A DNA stretch of 64,000 nt from Marivita sp. GX14005 (GTDB lineage Bacteria; Pseudomonadota; Alphaproteobacteria; Rhodobacterales; Rhodobacteraceae). Where the stretch lies: contig NZ_JAMCCQ010000002.1 in the NCBI RefSeq assembly GCF_023370775.1, positions 248,001-312,000 of the forward strand, read 5' to 3'. Of this stretch, positions 21,833-29,405 are shown one piece after another (positions within the stretch are counted from its first letter, which is position 1; every line of letters begins with the position of its first letter). The notes beneath the pieces were generated by a model, which worked only from the letters and a program-made list of their open reading frames with translations, made no database searches and was not told the DNA's origin. Position numbers and translations under genes: made by a program.

Positions 21833-22378
21833 ATGAATAGATATATCATAATTGCCTTCGCCGTCATGGCGTTGGCGTTTTACGAATTGTCAGGAGGCGC
21901 GGATTTTGTGCCGGGCGAAAATTCCTTGCGGATATTCGCGCAACCGAAGCCCGTGGCGCCCAGGTCGCAGTCTGCCGATCTCGTCGCGCGCGCCGATACC
22001 AGCGCAAGCCGCTTGACCGACGTCGTGCCGGCCCGCGCCGCTCCGGAGCCCGAAACATCGCTCGACCCGGTGCTCAGCGGTGTCTCGTTGGCGTCGGTGG
22101 AGCAGATGGCGTCCGCTGCTGAAGACACGGCGACGATTGCAACGCCCGTGCCGCCGAAACCCGAAATACAAAGCGGGCCGGATCTTCGCTTCGTCGATGG
22201 CGACCGCGTGAACATGCGCGCCGGCCCCGGCACCGATTTCGCCGTGATCGGACAGTTGCAGCGCAACGACATGATCGAGGTGATTGACGACGAGGGGGAT
22301 GGCTGGCTGCATATCCGCGCCTCGGCGAGCGGCGAGGATGGCTGGATGGCCGATTGGCTCGTAAGCGCCGCGAACTGA
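21833..22378 (+). CDS. SH3-domain protein, exported
   Basis: A 181-residue protein with an N-terminal hydrophobic segment (residues 3-18) that acts as signal peptide or anchor. A Pro/Ala-rich low-complexity spacer to about residue 115 is followed by a C-terminal bacterial SH3 domain ([17 protein letters not shown], then DGWLHIR and GWMADWLV). Such proteins usually act in the envelope, often binding peptidoglycan; no enzymatic domain is present. Its stop lies one base from the next gene, suggesting co-transcription with the SDR. Confidence 0.8.
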   Translation: MNRYIIIAFAVMALAFYELSGGADFVPGENSLRIFAQPKPVAPRSQSADLVARADTSASRLTDVVPARAAPEPETSLDPVLSGVSLASVEQMASAAEDTATIATPVPPKPEIQSGPDLRFVDGDRVNMRAGPGTDFAVIGQLQRNDMIEVIDDEGDGWLHIRASASGEDGWMADWLVSAAN

Positions 22379-22379
22379 C

Positions 22380-23204
22380 GTGAAGACCCGCAACATCCTG
22401 ATCACCGGCTGTTCCTCCGGCATCGGCCTCGATACGGCGCGACGACTGAACGCGCTCGGCTGGACTGTGTTCGCGTCCTGCCGGCGGATGGAGGATTGCG
22501 CGATGCGCGAAGCCGAAGGGTTCATGGCGCCGCGCATCGATTACGAAGACGAGCGCAGTATCGCGCAAGGCGCGCAGCAGGTGCTGGAGGCAACCGGCGG
22601 TCATCTTGATGCCGTGTTCCACAACGGCGCCTATGCCATACCCGGCCCGCTCGAGGATATTCCGACCGCCGCCTTGCGGGCGCAGCTGGAGGCCAATTTC
22701 CTCGGTTGGCACGACCTGAACCGCCATATCATTCCCGCAATGCGCGCGGCCGGGCGCGGGCGCATCCTGCTCAACTCATCGGTGCTCGGCCTCGTCGGGA
22801 TGCGCTATCGCGGCGCCTATGTGTCCAGCAAGTTCGCGCTCGAAGGTTATGCCGATGTGCTGCGCATGGAGATGGCAGATGCCGGGATCGACGTGGTGCT
22901 GATCGAGCCGGGGCCGATCGCGACGGAATTCCGCGCAAACGCGATCCGCCAGTTCGAACGATGGGTCGACTGGACAGCTTCCGCGCGGCGCCGCCAATAT
23001 GAAGAATCTTTGCTGGAGCAGCTGCACGAGGGCAGCAAAGGCCGTCAATGGCCCGCCTCCTCCGTCACCGATGCGGTGATCCGGGCCTTGAACGCCCGCC
23101 GACCGAAACCGCGCTATGCCGTTACTGCGCCAACGCACGCGATGGCCATCGCCCGCCGTATCCTGCCCGCGCGAATGCTCGATTGGGTTTTGTCCAAAGG
23201 CTGA
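22380..23204 (+). CDS. SDR family NAD(P)-dependent oxidoreductase
   Basis: Classical short-chain dehydrogenase, 274 residues, with GTG start at 22380 directly after the SH3 gene. The cofactor motif TGCSSGIG lies at residues 9-16, the catalytic Ser at 133-134 (LLNSS) and the Tyr-x-x-x-Lys pair at Tyr147/Lys151 (YVSSK). Arg residues after the second strand (CRRMED) suggest NADP preference. The substrate cannot be deduced. The C-terminal 70 residues are extended as in other long SDRs of this group. Confidence 0.88.
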   Translation: MKTRNILITGCSSGIGLDTARRLNALGWTVFASCRRMEDCAMREAEGFMAPRIDYEDERSIAQGAQQVLEATGGHLDAVFHNGAYAIPGPLEDIPTAALRAQLEANFLGWHDLNRHIIPAMRAAGRGRILLNSSVLGLVGMRYRGAYVSSKFALEGYADVLRMEMADAGIDVVLIEPGPIATEFRANAIRQFERWVDWTASARRRQYEESLLEQLHEGSKGRQWPASSVTDAVIRALNARRPKPRYAVTAPTHAMAIARRILPARMLDWVLSKG

Positions 23205-23271
23205 CTTTCCATTCGCCTTCAGGCAAGCTACGGCTACATGGCGCATCATCCGAAGCTGAACGGGGCTCGCC

Positions 23272-23472
23272 ATGACGAACGATCCGCTATTCATCATTGT
23301 CGCAATCGCCTGTCTGGCGGTTGTCGCCGTGCTGGTCTTCGGCATCGGCAGCTTTGCCAAGGGCGGAGACTTCAACAAGAAATATGCCAACAAGGCGATG
23401 CGCTGGCGCATCATCGCGCAGTTTCTGGCGGTGATCCTGATCCTGCTCTTCGTCTGGGTAAGGGGAGCCTGA
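23272..23472 (+). CDS. HIG1-type twin-transmembrane small protein
   Basis: A 66-residue protein with two hydrophobic helices (residues 5-25 and 46-63) joined by a charged loop FAKGGDFNKKYANKAMRWR. The layout matches the hypoxia-induced HIG1 domain; bacterial relatives are often near cytochrome oxidase or energy genes, but none is seen here. It ends 2 bases before the adenosyltransferase start, so the two are probably co-transcribed. Confidence 0.75.
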   Translation: MTNDPLFIIVAIACLAVVAVLVFGIGSFAKGGDFNKKYANKAMRWRIIAQFLAVILILLFVWVRGA

Positions 23473-23474
23473 CC

Positions 23475-24047
23475 ATGGTCGTTCTGAACAAGATCTACAC
23501 ACGCACTGGCGATGCCGGAGAAACCGCGCTGGGCGACGGCACGCGCGTCGCCAAATACGACGCGCGCGTGGAAGCCTATGGCACGAGCGACGAGTTGAAC
23601 GCGGTTCTGGGGCTGGCGCGCCTGCACGCCTCGGATGAGATGGATGCGCAGCTTTCGCGGATCCAGAACGATCTTTTCGACCTTGGCGCCGATCTTTGCC
23701 GGCCGGACCTGTCGGGCGACAAGGACGCCGAATACCCCCCGCTGCGCATGGTCGCGTCCCAGATCGACAGGCTGGAAGCCGAAATCGACGCGATGAACGC
23801 CCGTCTCGAGCCGCTGCGCAGCTTCATCCTGCCGGGTGGCTCGGCGCTTTCGGCATATCTGCACCAATGCCGGACGGTCGCCCGACGGGCCGAGCGGCGC
23901 GCGGTCGAACTCGCGTCCACCGAAGAGATCAACCCGGCGGCGATCAGATACCTCAACAGGCTGAGCGACTGGTTCTTCGTCGCCGCGCGTATCGCGAATG
24001 ACGATGGCAAGAACGACGTGCTCTGGGTGCCCGGCGCCAACCGCTGA
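23475..24047 (+). CDS. Cob(I)alamin adenosyltransferase, PduO type
   Basis: Transfers the adenosyl group of ATP to cob(I)alamin or cob(I)yrinic acid diamide, making coenzyme B12. It is 190 residues from ATG 23475 with AGGGGAG upstream. The N-terminal ATP-binding signature KIYTRTGDAGETALGDG is complete, and the later LPGGSALSAYLHQCRTVARRAER and RLSDWFFVAAR match the PduO family. Adenosylcobalamin is needed by ethylmalonyl-CoA and methylmalonyl-CoA mutases, which fits the pathway implied by mcd. It is convergent with the DUF1244 gene across repeat copy B. Confidence 0.93.
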   Translation: MVVLNKIYTRTGDAGETALGDGTRVAKYDARVEAYGTSDELNAVLGLARLHASDEMDAQLSRIQNDLFDLGADLCRPDLSGDKDAEYPPLRMVASQIDRLEAEIDAMNARLEPLRSFILPGGSALSAYLHQCRTVARRAERRAVELASTEEINPAAIRYLNRLSDWFFVAARIANDDGKNDVLWVPGANR

Positions 24048-24060
24048 GGCGCCCTTCCGG

Positions 24061-24166
24061 CTTCTTTGGGCCTAAAATACCTCGGGAGTGTGAGGGCAGA
24101 GCCCTCACCCCCGCCTCCGGCGGGGTATTTCGGTCGACCGAAATACCCGATGCGTCACCGCATCGG
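24061..24166 (-). repeat. Structured intergenic repeat, copy B (inverted)
   Basis: Read on the minus strand, this stretch has successive hairpins at 24166-24147, 24148-24123, about 24125-24109 and 24108-24090, then the tail ACTCCCGAGGTATTTTAGG and CCAAAGAAG. Hairpins followed by a GRTATTT / AAGAAG tail match copies A and C. It lies between the convergent adenosyltransferase and DUF1244 genes. It is the longest copy and contains a perfect 26-bp palindrome at 24123-24148. Confidence 0.7.
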
Positions 24167-24176
24167 CACCCGGCTT

Positions 24177-24494
24177 TCAGCCTTCGCGATCCGTCACGTT
24201 TTCCTTGAAGGCGGTCTCGAACGCCGCCTTCTGCGCCTCGCTCGCCTCTGTCTGATAGCGTGCCTTCCATTCGGACATCGGCATGCCGTAGAAGATCTTG
24301 CGGGCCTCGTCCTTGCCCATCTCGATTCCGCGCTCGTTGGCCGCTTCCTGATACCAGCGACTCAGGCAATTGCGGCAAAAACCGGCCAGGTTCATCATGT
24401 CGATATTCTGCGCGTCAGGGCGATCCTCGATCAGGTGCCGGCGCAGCCGGCGGAAGGCCGCGGCCTCGATCTGGATGCGGGTCTGGTCGTCCAT
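24177..24494 (-). CDS. DUF1244 family protein
   Basis: A 105-residue acidic cytoplasmic protein that matches DUF1244, a small helical family common in proteobacteria. Characteristic segments are AAAFRRLRRHL, DAQNIDMMNLAGFCRNCLSR with a CxxC pair and KIFYGMPMSEWKA. No function is established. It lies 11 bases downstream of the N-formylglutamate amidohydrolase-like gene on the same strand and is probably co-transcribed with it. Confidence 0.88.
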   Translation of the reverse strand: MDDQTRIQIEAAAFRRLRRHLIEDRPDAQNIDMMNLAGFCRNCLSRWYQEAANERGIEMGKDEARKIFYGMPMSEWKARYQTEASEAQKAAFETAFKENVTDREG

Positions 24495-24505
24495 GCTAAC
24501 TCCTT

Positions 24506-25243
24506 TCAGCGTTCGCTTTCGGCCAGCGCGGCCGCCAGAAGGGGCGCAAGGCGCTGCCCCCAGGCTTCCTGCGCGGCTTCGGTTTCGATCAAATCGTTAC
24601 GCAATTCGATAAGTGTATTGAGGCGTCCGCAATGCAAGGCATGTCGGTCGATCGTATCGCCCGGAAGATGCCCCGGATAGGGCTCGTTGCGCCCCACGAC
24701 GAGATCGGGTTCGGCCTGAAGACGAGCGATCAGCGGATCGGACAGCCGGCTGTCATAGCCGTGAAGGATCCCGACATGCCAGGGCCGGCTCGGCCGGCCG
24801 CGCAACTGCCGGGTGTAGGAATGGATCGACACGATCACGGTATCGTCCCGGCGATTCGCCAATCGCTCCAGCTCCGCGTGATAGGGGCGGTAATAGGCCT
24901 CGAGCCGGCGCGCCTTTTCGTCCGCTCCGGCGCTGCGGTTGCCCGGAACGACCGATCCGTCATAAAGCCGCATCAGCAGCGTCGGATCGTCCTCGCCCCG
25001 GTTGGGATCGATCACGAGGCGGGAGAAATTCGTCAGGATCGCCGTCCCTCCAAGAGCATCGGCGAGCGCCAGCGAAACCCCCGCCGCGCCAGGGTCGAAG
25101 GCGATGTGGCGCGTCATGTCGGCCTCTGGCAGCCCGAGGGTACCGCCCAGATCCGGCGGCACCGTGTTATGCGCGTGATCGCAGGTGATCAGCCATCGCG
25201 ATGCGCGGTTCTCGGCATGCACAAAGTAAGGTAGATACGACAT
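24506..25243 (-). CDS. N-formylglutamate amidohydrolase family protein
   Basis: Metal-dependent hydrolase of the family that cleaves N-formyl-L-glutamate to formate and glutamate in histidine degradation. It is 245 residues from ATG 25243. The conserved CDHAHNTVP near the N-terminus, the DPGA and FSRLVIDPNR motifs, and VSIHSYTRQL with a likely metal-binding His are visible. No hut genes are nearby, so the real substrate may differ. DUF1244 follows 11 bases downstream. Confidence 0.82.
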   Translation of the reverse strand: MSYLPYFVHAENRASRWLITCDHAHNTVPPDLGGTLGLPEADMTRHIAFDPGAAGVSLALADALGGTAILTNFSRLVIDPNRGEDDPTLLMRLYDGSVVPGNRSAGADEKARRLEAYYRPYHAELERLANRRDDTVIVSIHSYTRQLRGRPSRPWHVGILHGYDSRLSDPLIARLQAEPDLVVGRNEPYPGHLPGDTIDRHALHCGRLNTLIELRNDLIETEAAQEAWGQRLAPLLAAALAESER

Positions 25244-25318
25244 CGATGCGGATTCTCCCGGTCGCACCCTTTAGTCAAGTTGTGCGGGAAAGGGAAATGG
25301 ACAATGGCGCGGCGAGCC

Positions 25319-25330
25319 GTTAGCGATAAC
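25319..25330. promoter_or_regulatory. LacI-type operator-like dyad upstream of pyk
   Basis: GTTAGCGATAAC is a dyad with perfect GTTA/TAAC arms, 53 bases before the pyk start. It shares GTTAGCG with the two copies upstream of pckA, suggesting one regulator for both ends of the PEP-pyruvate node. Confidence 0.5.
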
Positions 25331-25382
25331 GAAGTGATGCGGGCGCCTCGGATGTCGCCCCGCCCAACAGACAGGACCATGA

Positions 25383-26828
25383 ATGAGACGTTTGCGGAAT
25401 GTGAAGATCGTTGCCACCCTCGGACCGGCCTCGTCGAGCTATGAAATGATCCGCGCACTGCACGAGGCGGGCGCGGATGTGTTCCGGCTCAACATGAGCC
25501 ATGGCAGTCACGATGAAATTGCCGAGCGTCATGCCATCATCCGCAAGGTCGAGCAGGATCTTGGCAGCACGATCGCCATTCTGGCCGATCTGCAAGGCCC
25601 GAAACTGCGTGTCGGCACGTTCGCCAATGGCGAGGAAGAGCTTGAAGAAGGCGCGGCCTTCCGCCTCGATCTGGCCGAGCGCGAGGGCGATGCCACCCGC
25701 GTGACGCTGCCGCATCCCGAGATCTTCGCTGCGCTCGAACCGGGGTCGCATTTGCTCGTGAATGACGGCAAGATCCGCCTCAAGGTCGAAAGCTGCGGCA
25801 AGGATTTCGCCGATTGCACCGTGTTGACGGGCGGCACGATCTCCAACCGCAAGGGGGTGAATGTTCCCGATGTGGTGCTGCCGCTGGCCGCGCTGTCAGA
25901 GAAGGATCGGGCGGATCTGGAATTCGTCTGCGAGCTGGGGGTCGACTGGCTGGCTTTGAGTTTCGTTCAACGGGCCGAGGACGTGAAAGAAGCGCGCGAG
26001 CTGTCGAAGGGCCGCGCGGCGATCCTGTCGAAGATCGAGAAGCCGGCAGGCGTCAAGGCGTTCGAGGATATCCTCGCCGTGTCCGACGGGATCATGGTGG
26101 CGCGCGGCGATCTGGGCGTCGAACTTCCGGTGCAAAACGTGCCGCCGATCCAGAAGCGTCTGATCCGGCGGTGCAGATCCGCGGCCAAGCCGGTGATCGT
26201 GGCGACGCAGATGCTGGAATCCATGATCGAATCCCCGATGCCGACACGGGCCGAAGTGTCCGATGTGGCGACCGCGATCTACGAGGGCTCCGACGCCATC
26301 ATGCTGAGCGCGGAATCGGCCGCCGGCGACTATCCTGTCGAGGCCGTCACCACGATGAACAATGTCGCCATCGAGGTCGAAAGCGACCCGACCTATACAG
26401 AGATCATCGAAGCCTCGCGTACCGCCAAGCGCGAAACCGTGGCCGACGGTATCGTCGCCGCCGCGCGCGAGATCGCCGAGACGACCGACATCAAGGCGAT
26501 CTGCTGTTTCACCTCCTCTGGTGCCACTGCGCTTTTGACCGCGCGCGAACGCCCACGCGTGCCGATCATCGCGATGACGAGCTATGTGCGCACAGCGCGG
26601 CGTCTGGCGCTCACATGGGGGACGAAATGCGTTCTGACCGGAGAGTTGGAGCGGTTCAAGCAGGCGGTCGTCAATGCCGCCCGCGCCGCCCGCTCGGGTG
26701 GATATGCGGACGAGAACGACCAGATCCTCGTCACCGCGGGCGTGCCATTCAACACACCCGGCACGACGAACATCCTGCGCGTTGCGCCCTGCGATGAACG
26801 TTTGATTTTCAGCACCGATCCGGAGTAA
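25383..26828 (+). CDS. pyk: Pyruvate kinase
   Basis: Converts phosphoenolpyruvate and ADP to pyruvate and ATP; 481 residues, full length. The N-terminal strand KIVATLGPASSS leads the TIM barrel. FRLNMSHG carries the conserved Arg/Asn/Ser, and ILSKIEKPAGVKAF contains the catalytic Lys. MVARGDLGVELP and VIVATQMLESMI complete the active site, with the allosteric C-terminal domain last. An operator-like dyad precedes it. A small membrane-protein gene follows 37 bases downstream and may be co-transcribed. Confidence 0.97.
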   Translation: MRRLRNVKIVATLGPASSSYEMIRALHEAGADVFRLNMSHGSHDEIAERHAIIRKVEQDLGSTIAILADLQGPKLRVGTFANGEEELEEGAAFRLDLAEREGDATRVTLPHPEIFAALEPGSHLLVNDGKIRLKVESCGKDFADCTVLTGGTISNRKGVNVPDVVLPLAALSEKDRADLEFVCELGVDWLALSFVQRAEDVKEARELSKGRAAILSKIEKPAGVKAFEDILAVSDGIMVARGDLGVELPVQNVPPIQKRLIRRCRSAAKPVIVATQMLESMIESPMPTRAEVSDVATAIYEGSDAIMLSAESAAGDYPVEAVTTMNNVAIEVESDPTYTEIIEASRTAKRETVADGIVAAAREIAETTDIKAICCFTSSGATALLTARERPRVPIIAMTSYVRTARRLALTWGTKCVLTGELERFKQAVVNAARAARSGGYADENDQILVTAGVPFNTPGTTNILRVAPCDERLIFSTDPE

Positions 26829-26865
26829 CCTTCCGCAAAGTAACCCGTTTTGGAGGTTTGAGCAG

Positions 26866-27087
26866 ATGGCGCCCGACACGTCATTGGTTCTTGGTCTGGC
26901 GCTCGGCGTCCTGTCGCTGCCGGCCATTGTCTCGGCGATCTCGCAAGGGCGTAGTCCGCGTGTCGCGACCGTCATTCTGATCCTCGCGGGCGGATTCATT
27001 GTCTACGCGCTGAGCCAGAAACCCGGCGGCTACGCGCTCGAGCAGATCCCGGCAGTGGTGGCGCGCGTCCTGCAATCCTGGGTCTGA
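26866..27087 (+). CDS. Small conserved membrane protein, unknown function
   Basis: A 73-residue protein with two hydrophobic helices (about residues 6-25 and 33-50) separated by a short basic loop QGRSPR, and a C-terminal tail after KPGG. The ATG is preceded by TGGAGG at good spacing. I do not recognise a named family. Position directly after pyk and the clean ribosome-binding site support it being a real gene. Confidence 0.7.
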   Translation: MAPDTSLVLGLALGVLSLPAIVSAISQGRSPRVATVILILAGGFIVYALSQKPGGYALEQIPAVVARVLQSWV

Positions 27088-27205
27088 GCGGCGACGGGCT
27101 CTTGCATCCCGAACGATCCCCGCCTATACGGCGCCCTCCACCCGCGCGTCCGGTCGAGATGGCATACCGAGTCGCGCGTCAACCGATCTTTCCAAGGAGA
27201 CGGAA

Positions 27206-27406
27206 ATGCCGAAGATGAAGACGAAATCGAGCTGCAAGAAGCGGTTCAAGGTGACGGCCTCCGGCCGGATCAAGGCCGGTCAGGCGGGCAAGCGCCATGG
27301 CATGATCAAACGCACCAACAAGTTCATCCGCGATGCGCGCGGAACCACCGTACTTTCGAAGGCTGACGAACAGATCGTCAAGCCGATGATGCCCTACGCG
27401 CGCTAA
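27206..27406 (+). CDS. rpmI: 50S ribosomal protein L35
   Basis: Large-subunit ribosomal protein, 66 residues, with the standard N-terminus [17 protein letters not shown] and a strongly basic composition. AAGGAGA lies at ideal spacing before the ATG. rplT follows after 12 bases. infC, often adjacent in other bacteria, is not present here. Confidence 0.97.
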   Translation: MPKMKTKSSCKKRFKVTASGRIKAGQAGKRHGMIKRTNKFIRDARGTTVLSKADEQIVKPMMPYAR

Positions 27407-27418
27407 GGAGGAATTGAT

Positions 27419-27784
27419 ATGCCCAGAGTCAAAGGCGGAACCACCACACACGCCCGTCACAAGAAGGTCGTCAAGGCGGCCAAGGGATATTACGGTCGTC
27501 GCAAGAACACCTTCAAGGTTGCCCGTCAGGCCGTCGACAAGGCCAACCAATACGCGACCCGCGACCGTCATAACCGCAAGCGCAATTTCCGCGCCCTGTG
27601 GATCCAGCGGATCAACGCCGCCGTGCGCGCGCATGACGAATCGCTGACCTATTCGCGCTTCATCAACGGCCTGACGCTGGCCGGTGTCGAGGTGGATCGC
27701 AAGGTGCTGGCCGATCTGGCCGTGCACGAGCCCGAAGCCTTCGGCGCGATTGTCGATCAGGCCAAAGGCGCGTTGCCGGCATAA
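27419..27784 (+). CDS. rplT: 50S ribosomal protein L20
   Basis: rRNA-binding protein needed for early 50S assembly; 121 residues, normal length. The basic N-terminal extension [19 protein letters not shown] and the segment [19 protein letters not shown] are diagnostic. A ribosome-binding site AAGGAGG lies between rpmI and rplT. The operon ends at an intrinsic terminator at 27811-27840. Confidence 0.97.
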   Translation: MPRVKGGTTTHARHKKVVKAAKGYYGRRKNTFKVARQAVDKANQYATRDRHNRKRNFRALWIQRINAAVRAHDESLTYSRFINGLTLAGVEVDRKVLADLAVHEPEAFGAIVDQAKGALPA

Positions 27785-27810
27785 GAGCTGCGCAGCAACT
27801 TCGAAATTTC

Positions 27811-27840
27811 AAAGCCCCGTCAGATTTGGCGGGGCTTTTT
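27811..27840 (+). terminator. Rho-independent terminator after rplT
   Basis: AAAGCCCCG and CGGGGCTTT form a 9-bp stem around a 10-base loop, followed by a run of T. It lies 27 bases after the rplT stop and separates the ribosomal genes from pheS. Confidence 0.9.
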
Positions 27841-27911
27841 CGTACCCGCCGCCGGCTTGCGTCCCTGCGGCGCTGGGGCTAGGGAACGGGCGACACGAGC
27901 CGGAGAGTGAC

Positions 27912-28982
27912 ATGGACGATTTGCGCGACAAGTATCTTGGCCTGATTTCGGGTGCTTCGGACGAGGCGACGCTGGAGGATCTGCGCGTTCAGGCTGTCGG
28001 CAAGAAGGGCGAGATCAGCCTCAAGATGCGCGAGCTTGGCAAGATGAGCCCGGAAGAGCGGCAGACAGCCGGTCCCGCGCTCAACGCTCTGAAGGCCGAG
28101 ATCAATTCGGCGCTGTTGGCCAAGAAAGCGGCACTTGAGGACGCCGCGCTCGATGAACGGCTCCGCGGCGAATGGCTTGACGTGACGCTGCCGGGGCGCG
28201 CGCGGCGACAGGGCACGATCCACCCGATCAGCCAGGTGACCGAAGAGGTCACCGCGATTTTCGCCGATATGGGTTTTGCCGTCGCCGAAGGGCCGCAGAT
28301 CGATAGCGACTGGTATAATTTCGACGCGCTCAACATCCCCGGCCACCACCCCGCGCGGGCCGAGATGGACACGTTCTACATGCACCGCGCGACAGGCGAC
28401 AACCGCCCGCCCCATGTGCTGCGCACTCATACCAGCCCGGTGCAGATCCGCACGATGGAGAAGACCGGCGCGCCGATTCGCGTGATCGCACCGGGCCGCG
28501 TCTACCGCGCCGATTACGACCAGACGCATACACCGATGTTCCATCAGGTCGAGGGGCTGGCGATCGACCGCGATATTTCGATGGCGAATCTGAAATGGGT
28601 TCTGGAGGAATTCGTAAAGGCCTATTTCGAGGTCGATGACGTCGAGTTGCGCTTCCGCGCCTCGCATTTCCCGTTCACCGAACCGTCGGCCGAGGTGGAC
28701 ATCCGCTGTTCCTGGGAGGAGGGCACTTTGAAGGTGGGCGAAGGCGACGACTGGCTGGAGATCCTCGGCTCCGGCATGGTGCACCCCAAGGTTCTGGAGA
28801 ACGCGGGCGTGAACCCGGACGAATGGCAGGGCTTTGCTTTCGGCATGGGGATCGACCGGATCGCGATGCTGAAATACGGGATACCGGATCTGCGGGCGTT
28901 CTTCGATTCAGACCTGCGATGGCTGCGCCACTACGGCTTTGCCGCGCTGGATGTGCCGACGTTGCATGGGGGGCTGAGCTGA
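27912..28982 (+). CDS. pheS: Phenylalanyl-tRNA synthetase alpha subunit
   Basis: Catalytic subunit of the heterotetrameric class II synthetase, 356 residues from ATG 27912 (GGAGAGTGAC upstream); the longer frame runs back into rplT and is not used. An N-terminal coiled coil occupies roughly residues 1-85. Class II motif 2 includes [11 protein letters not shown], and motif 3 includes [17 protein letters not shown]. pheT lies about 420 bases downstream, with a YrhK-type gene inserted between. Confidence 0.96.
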   Translation: MDDLRDKYLGLISGASDEATLEDLRVQAVGKKGEISLKMRELGKMSPEERQTAGPALNALKAEINSALLAKKAALEDAALDERLRGEWLDVTLPGRARRQGTIHPISQVTEEVTAIFADMGFAVAEGPQIDSDWYNFDALNIPGHHPARAEMDTFYMHRATGDNRPPHVLRTHTSPVQIRTMEKTGAPIRVIAPGRVYRADYDQTHTPMFHQVEGLAIDRDISMANLKWVLEEFVKAYFEVDDVELRFRASHFPFTEPSAEVDIRCSWEEGTLKVGEGDDWLEILGSGMVHPKVLENAGVNPDEWQGFAFGMGIDRIAMLKYGIPDLRAFFDSDLRWLRHYGFAALDVPTLHGGLS

Positions 28983-29051
28983 GTCACCGGCGCTTCCGGG
29001 AACGCCCCCGCTCGAATTTCGTTTTGCAAGACAGCAAGACGGAGACTGCGC

Positions 29052-29333
29052 ATGAAACTGTTTCGATTGAGCAACCGCGAACGCAACGAGCGATCCAAGG
29101 ACATATATGCGGCCTATGAACTGGCTTATACGATTGTCGAATTTGGCGCGGCGATATCCTTCCTGATCGGTTCGATCCTTTTTTTCTGGAAGGAATACGA
29201 AACGCCGGCCCTGTGGCTCTTCGTCATTGGATCGCTCCTTTTTGCCGCCAAACCGACCATTCGCTTTGCGCGCGAGATCAAGCTGGCGTCTGAGGGTGAT
29301 GTGGACGATCTGGCCGAGCGCTATGGCGGGTGA
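29052..29333 (+). CDS. YrhK domain membrane protein
   Basis: A 93-residue protein with two membrane helices (about residues 28-48 and 54-70) matching the YrhK-like domain: AYELAYTIVEFGAAISFLIG followed by FWKEYETPALWLFVIGSLLF. Function is unknown. It is inserted between pheS and pheT, 69 bases after pheS and 72 before pheT, in the same direction, so it may be carried on the pheST transcript. Confidence 0.82.
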   Translation: MKLFRLSNRERNERSKDIYAAYELAYTIVEFGAAISFLIGSILFFWKEYETPALWLFVIGSLLFAAKPTIRFAREIKLASEGDVDDLAERYGG

Positions 29334-29405
29334 GGATCAAGTCTTTCCCCTGTGACGTCGATCCGGTAGGAAGCCGCCAAACGTCACAAATTCGCGGCAG
29401 ATCCG

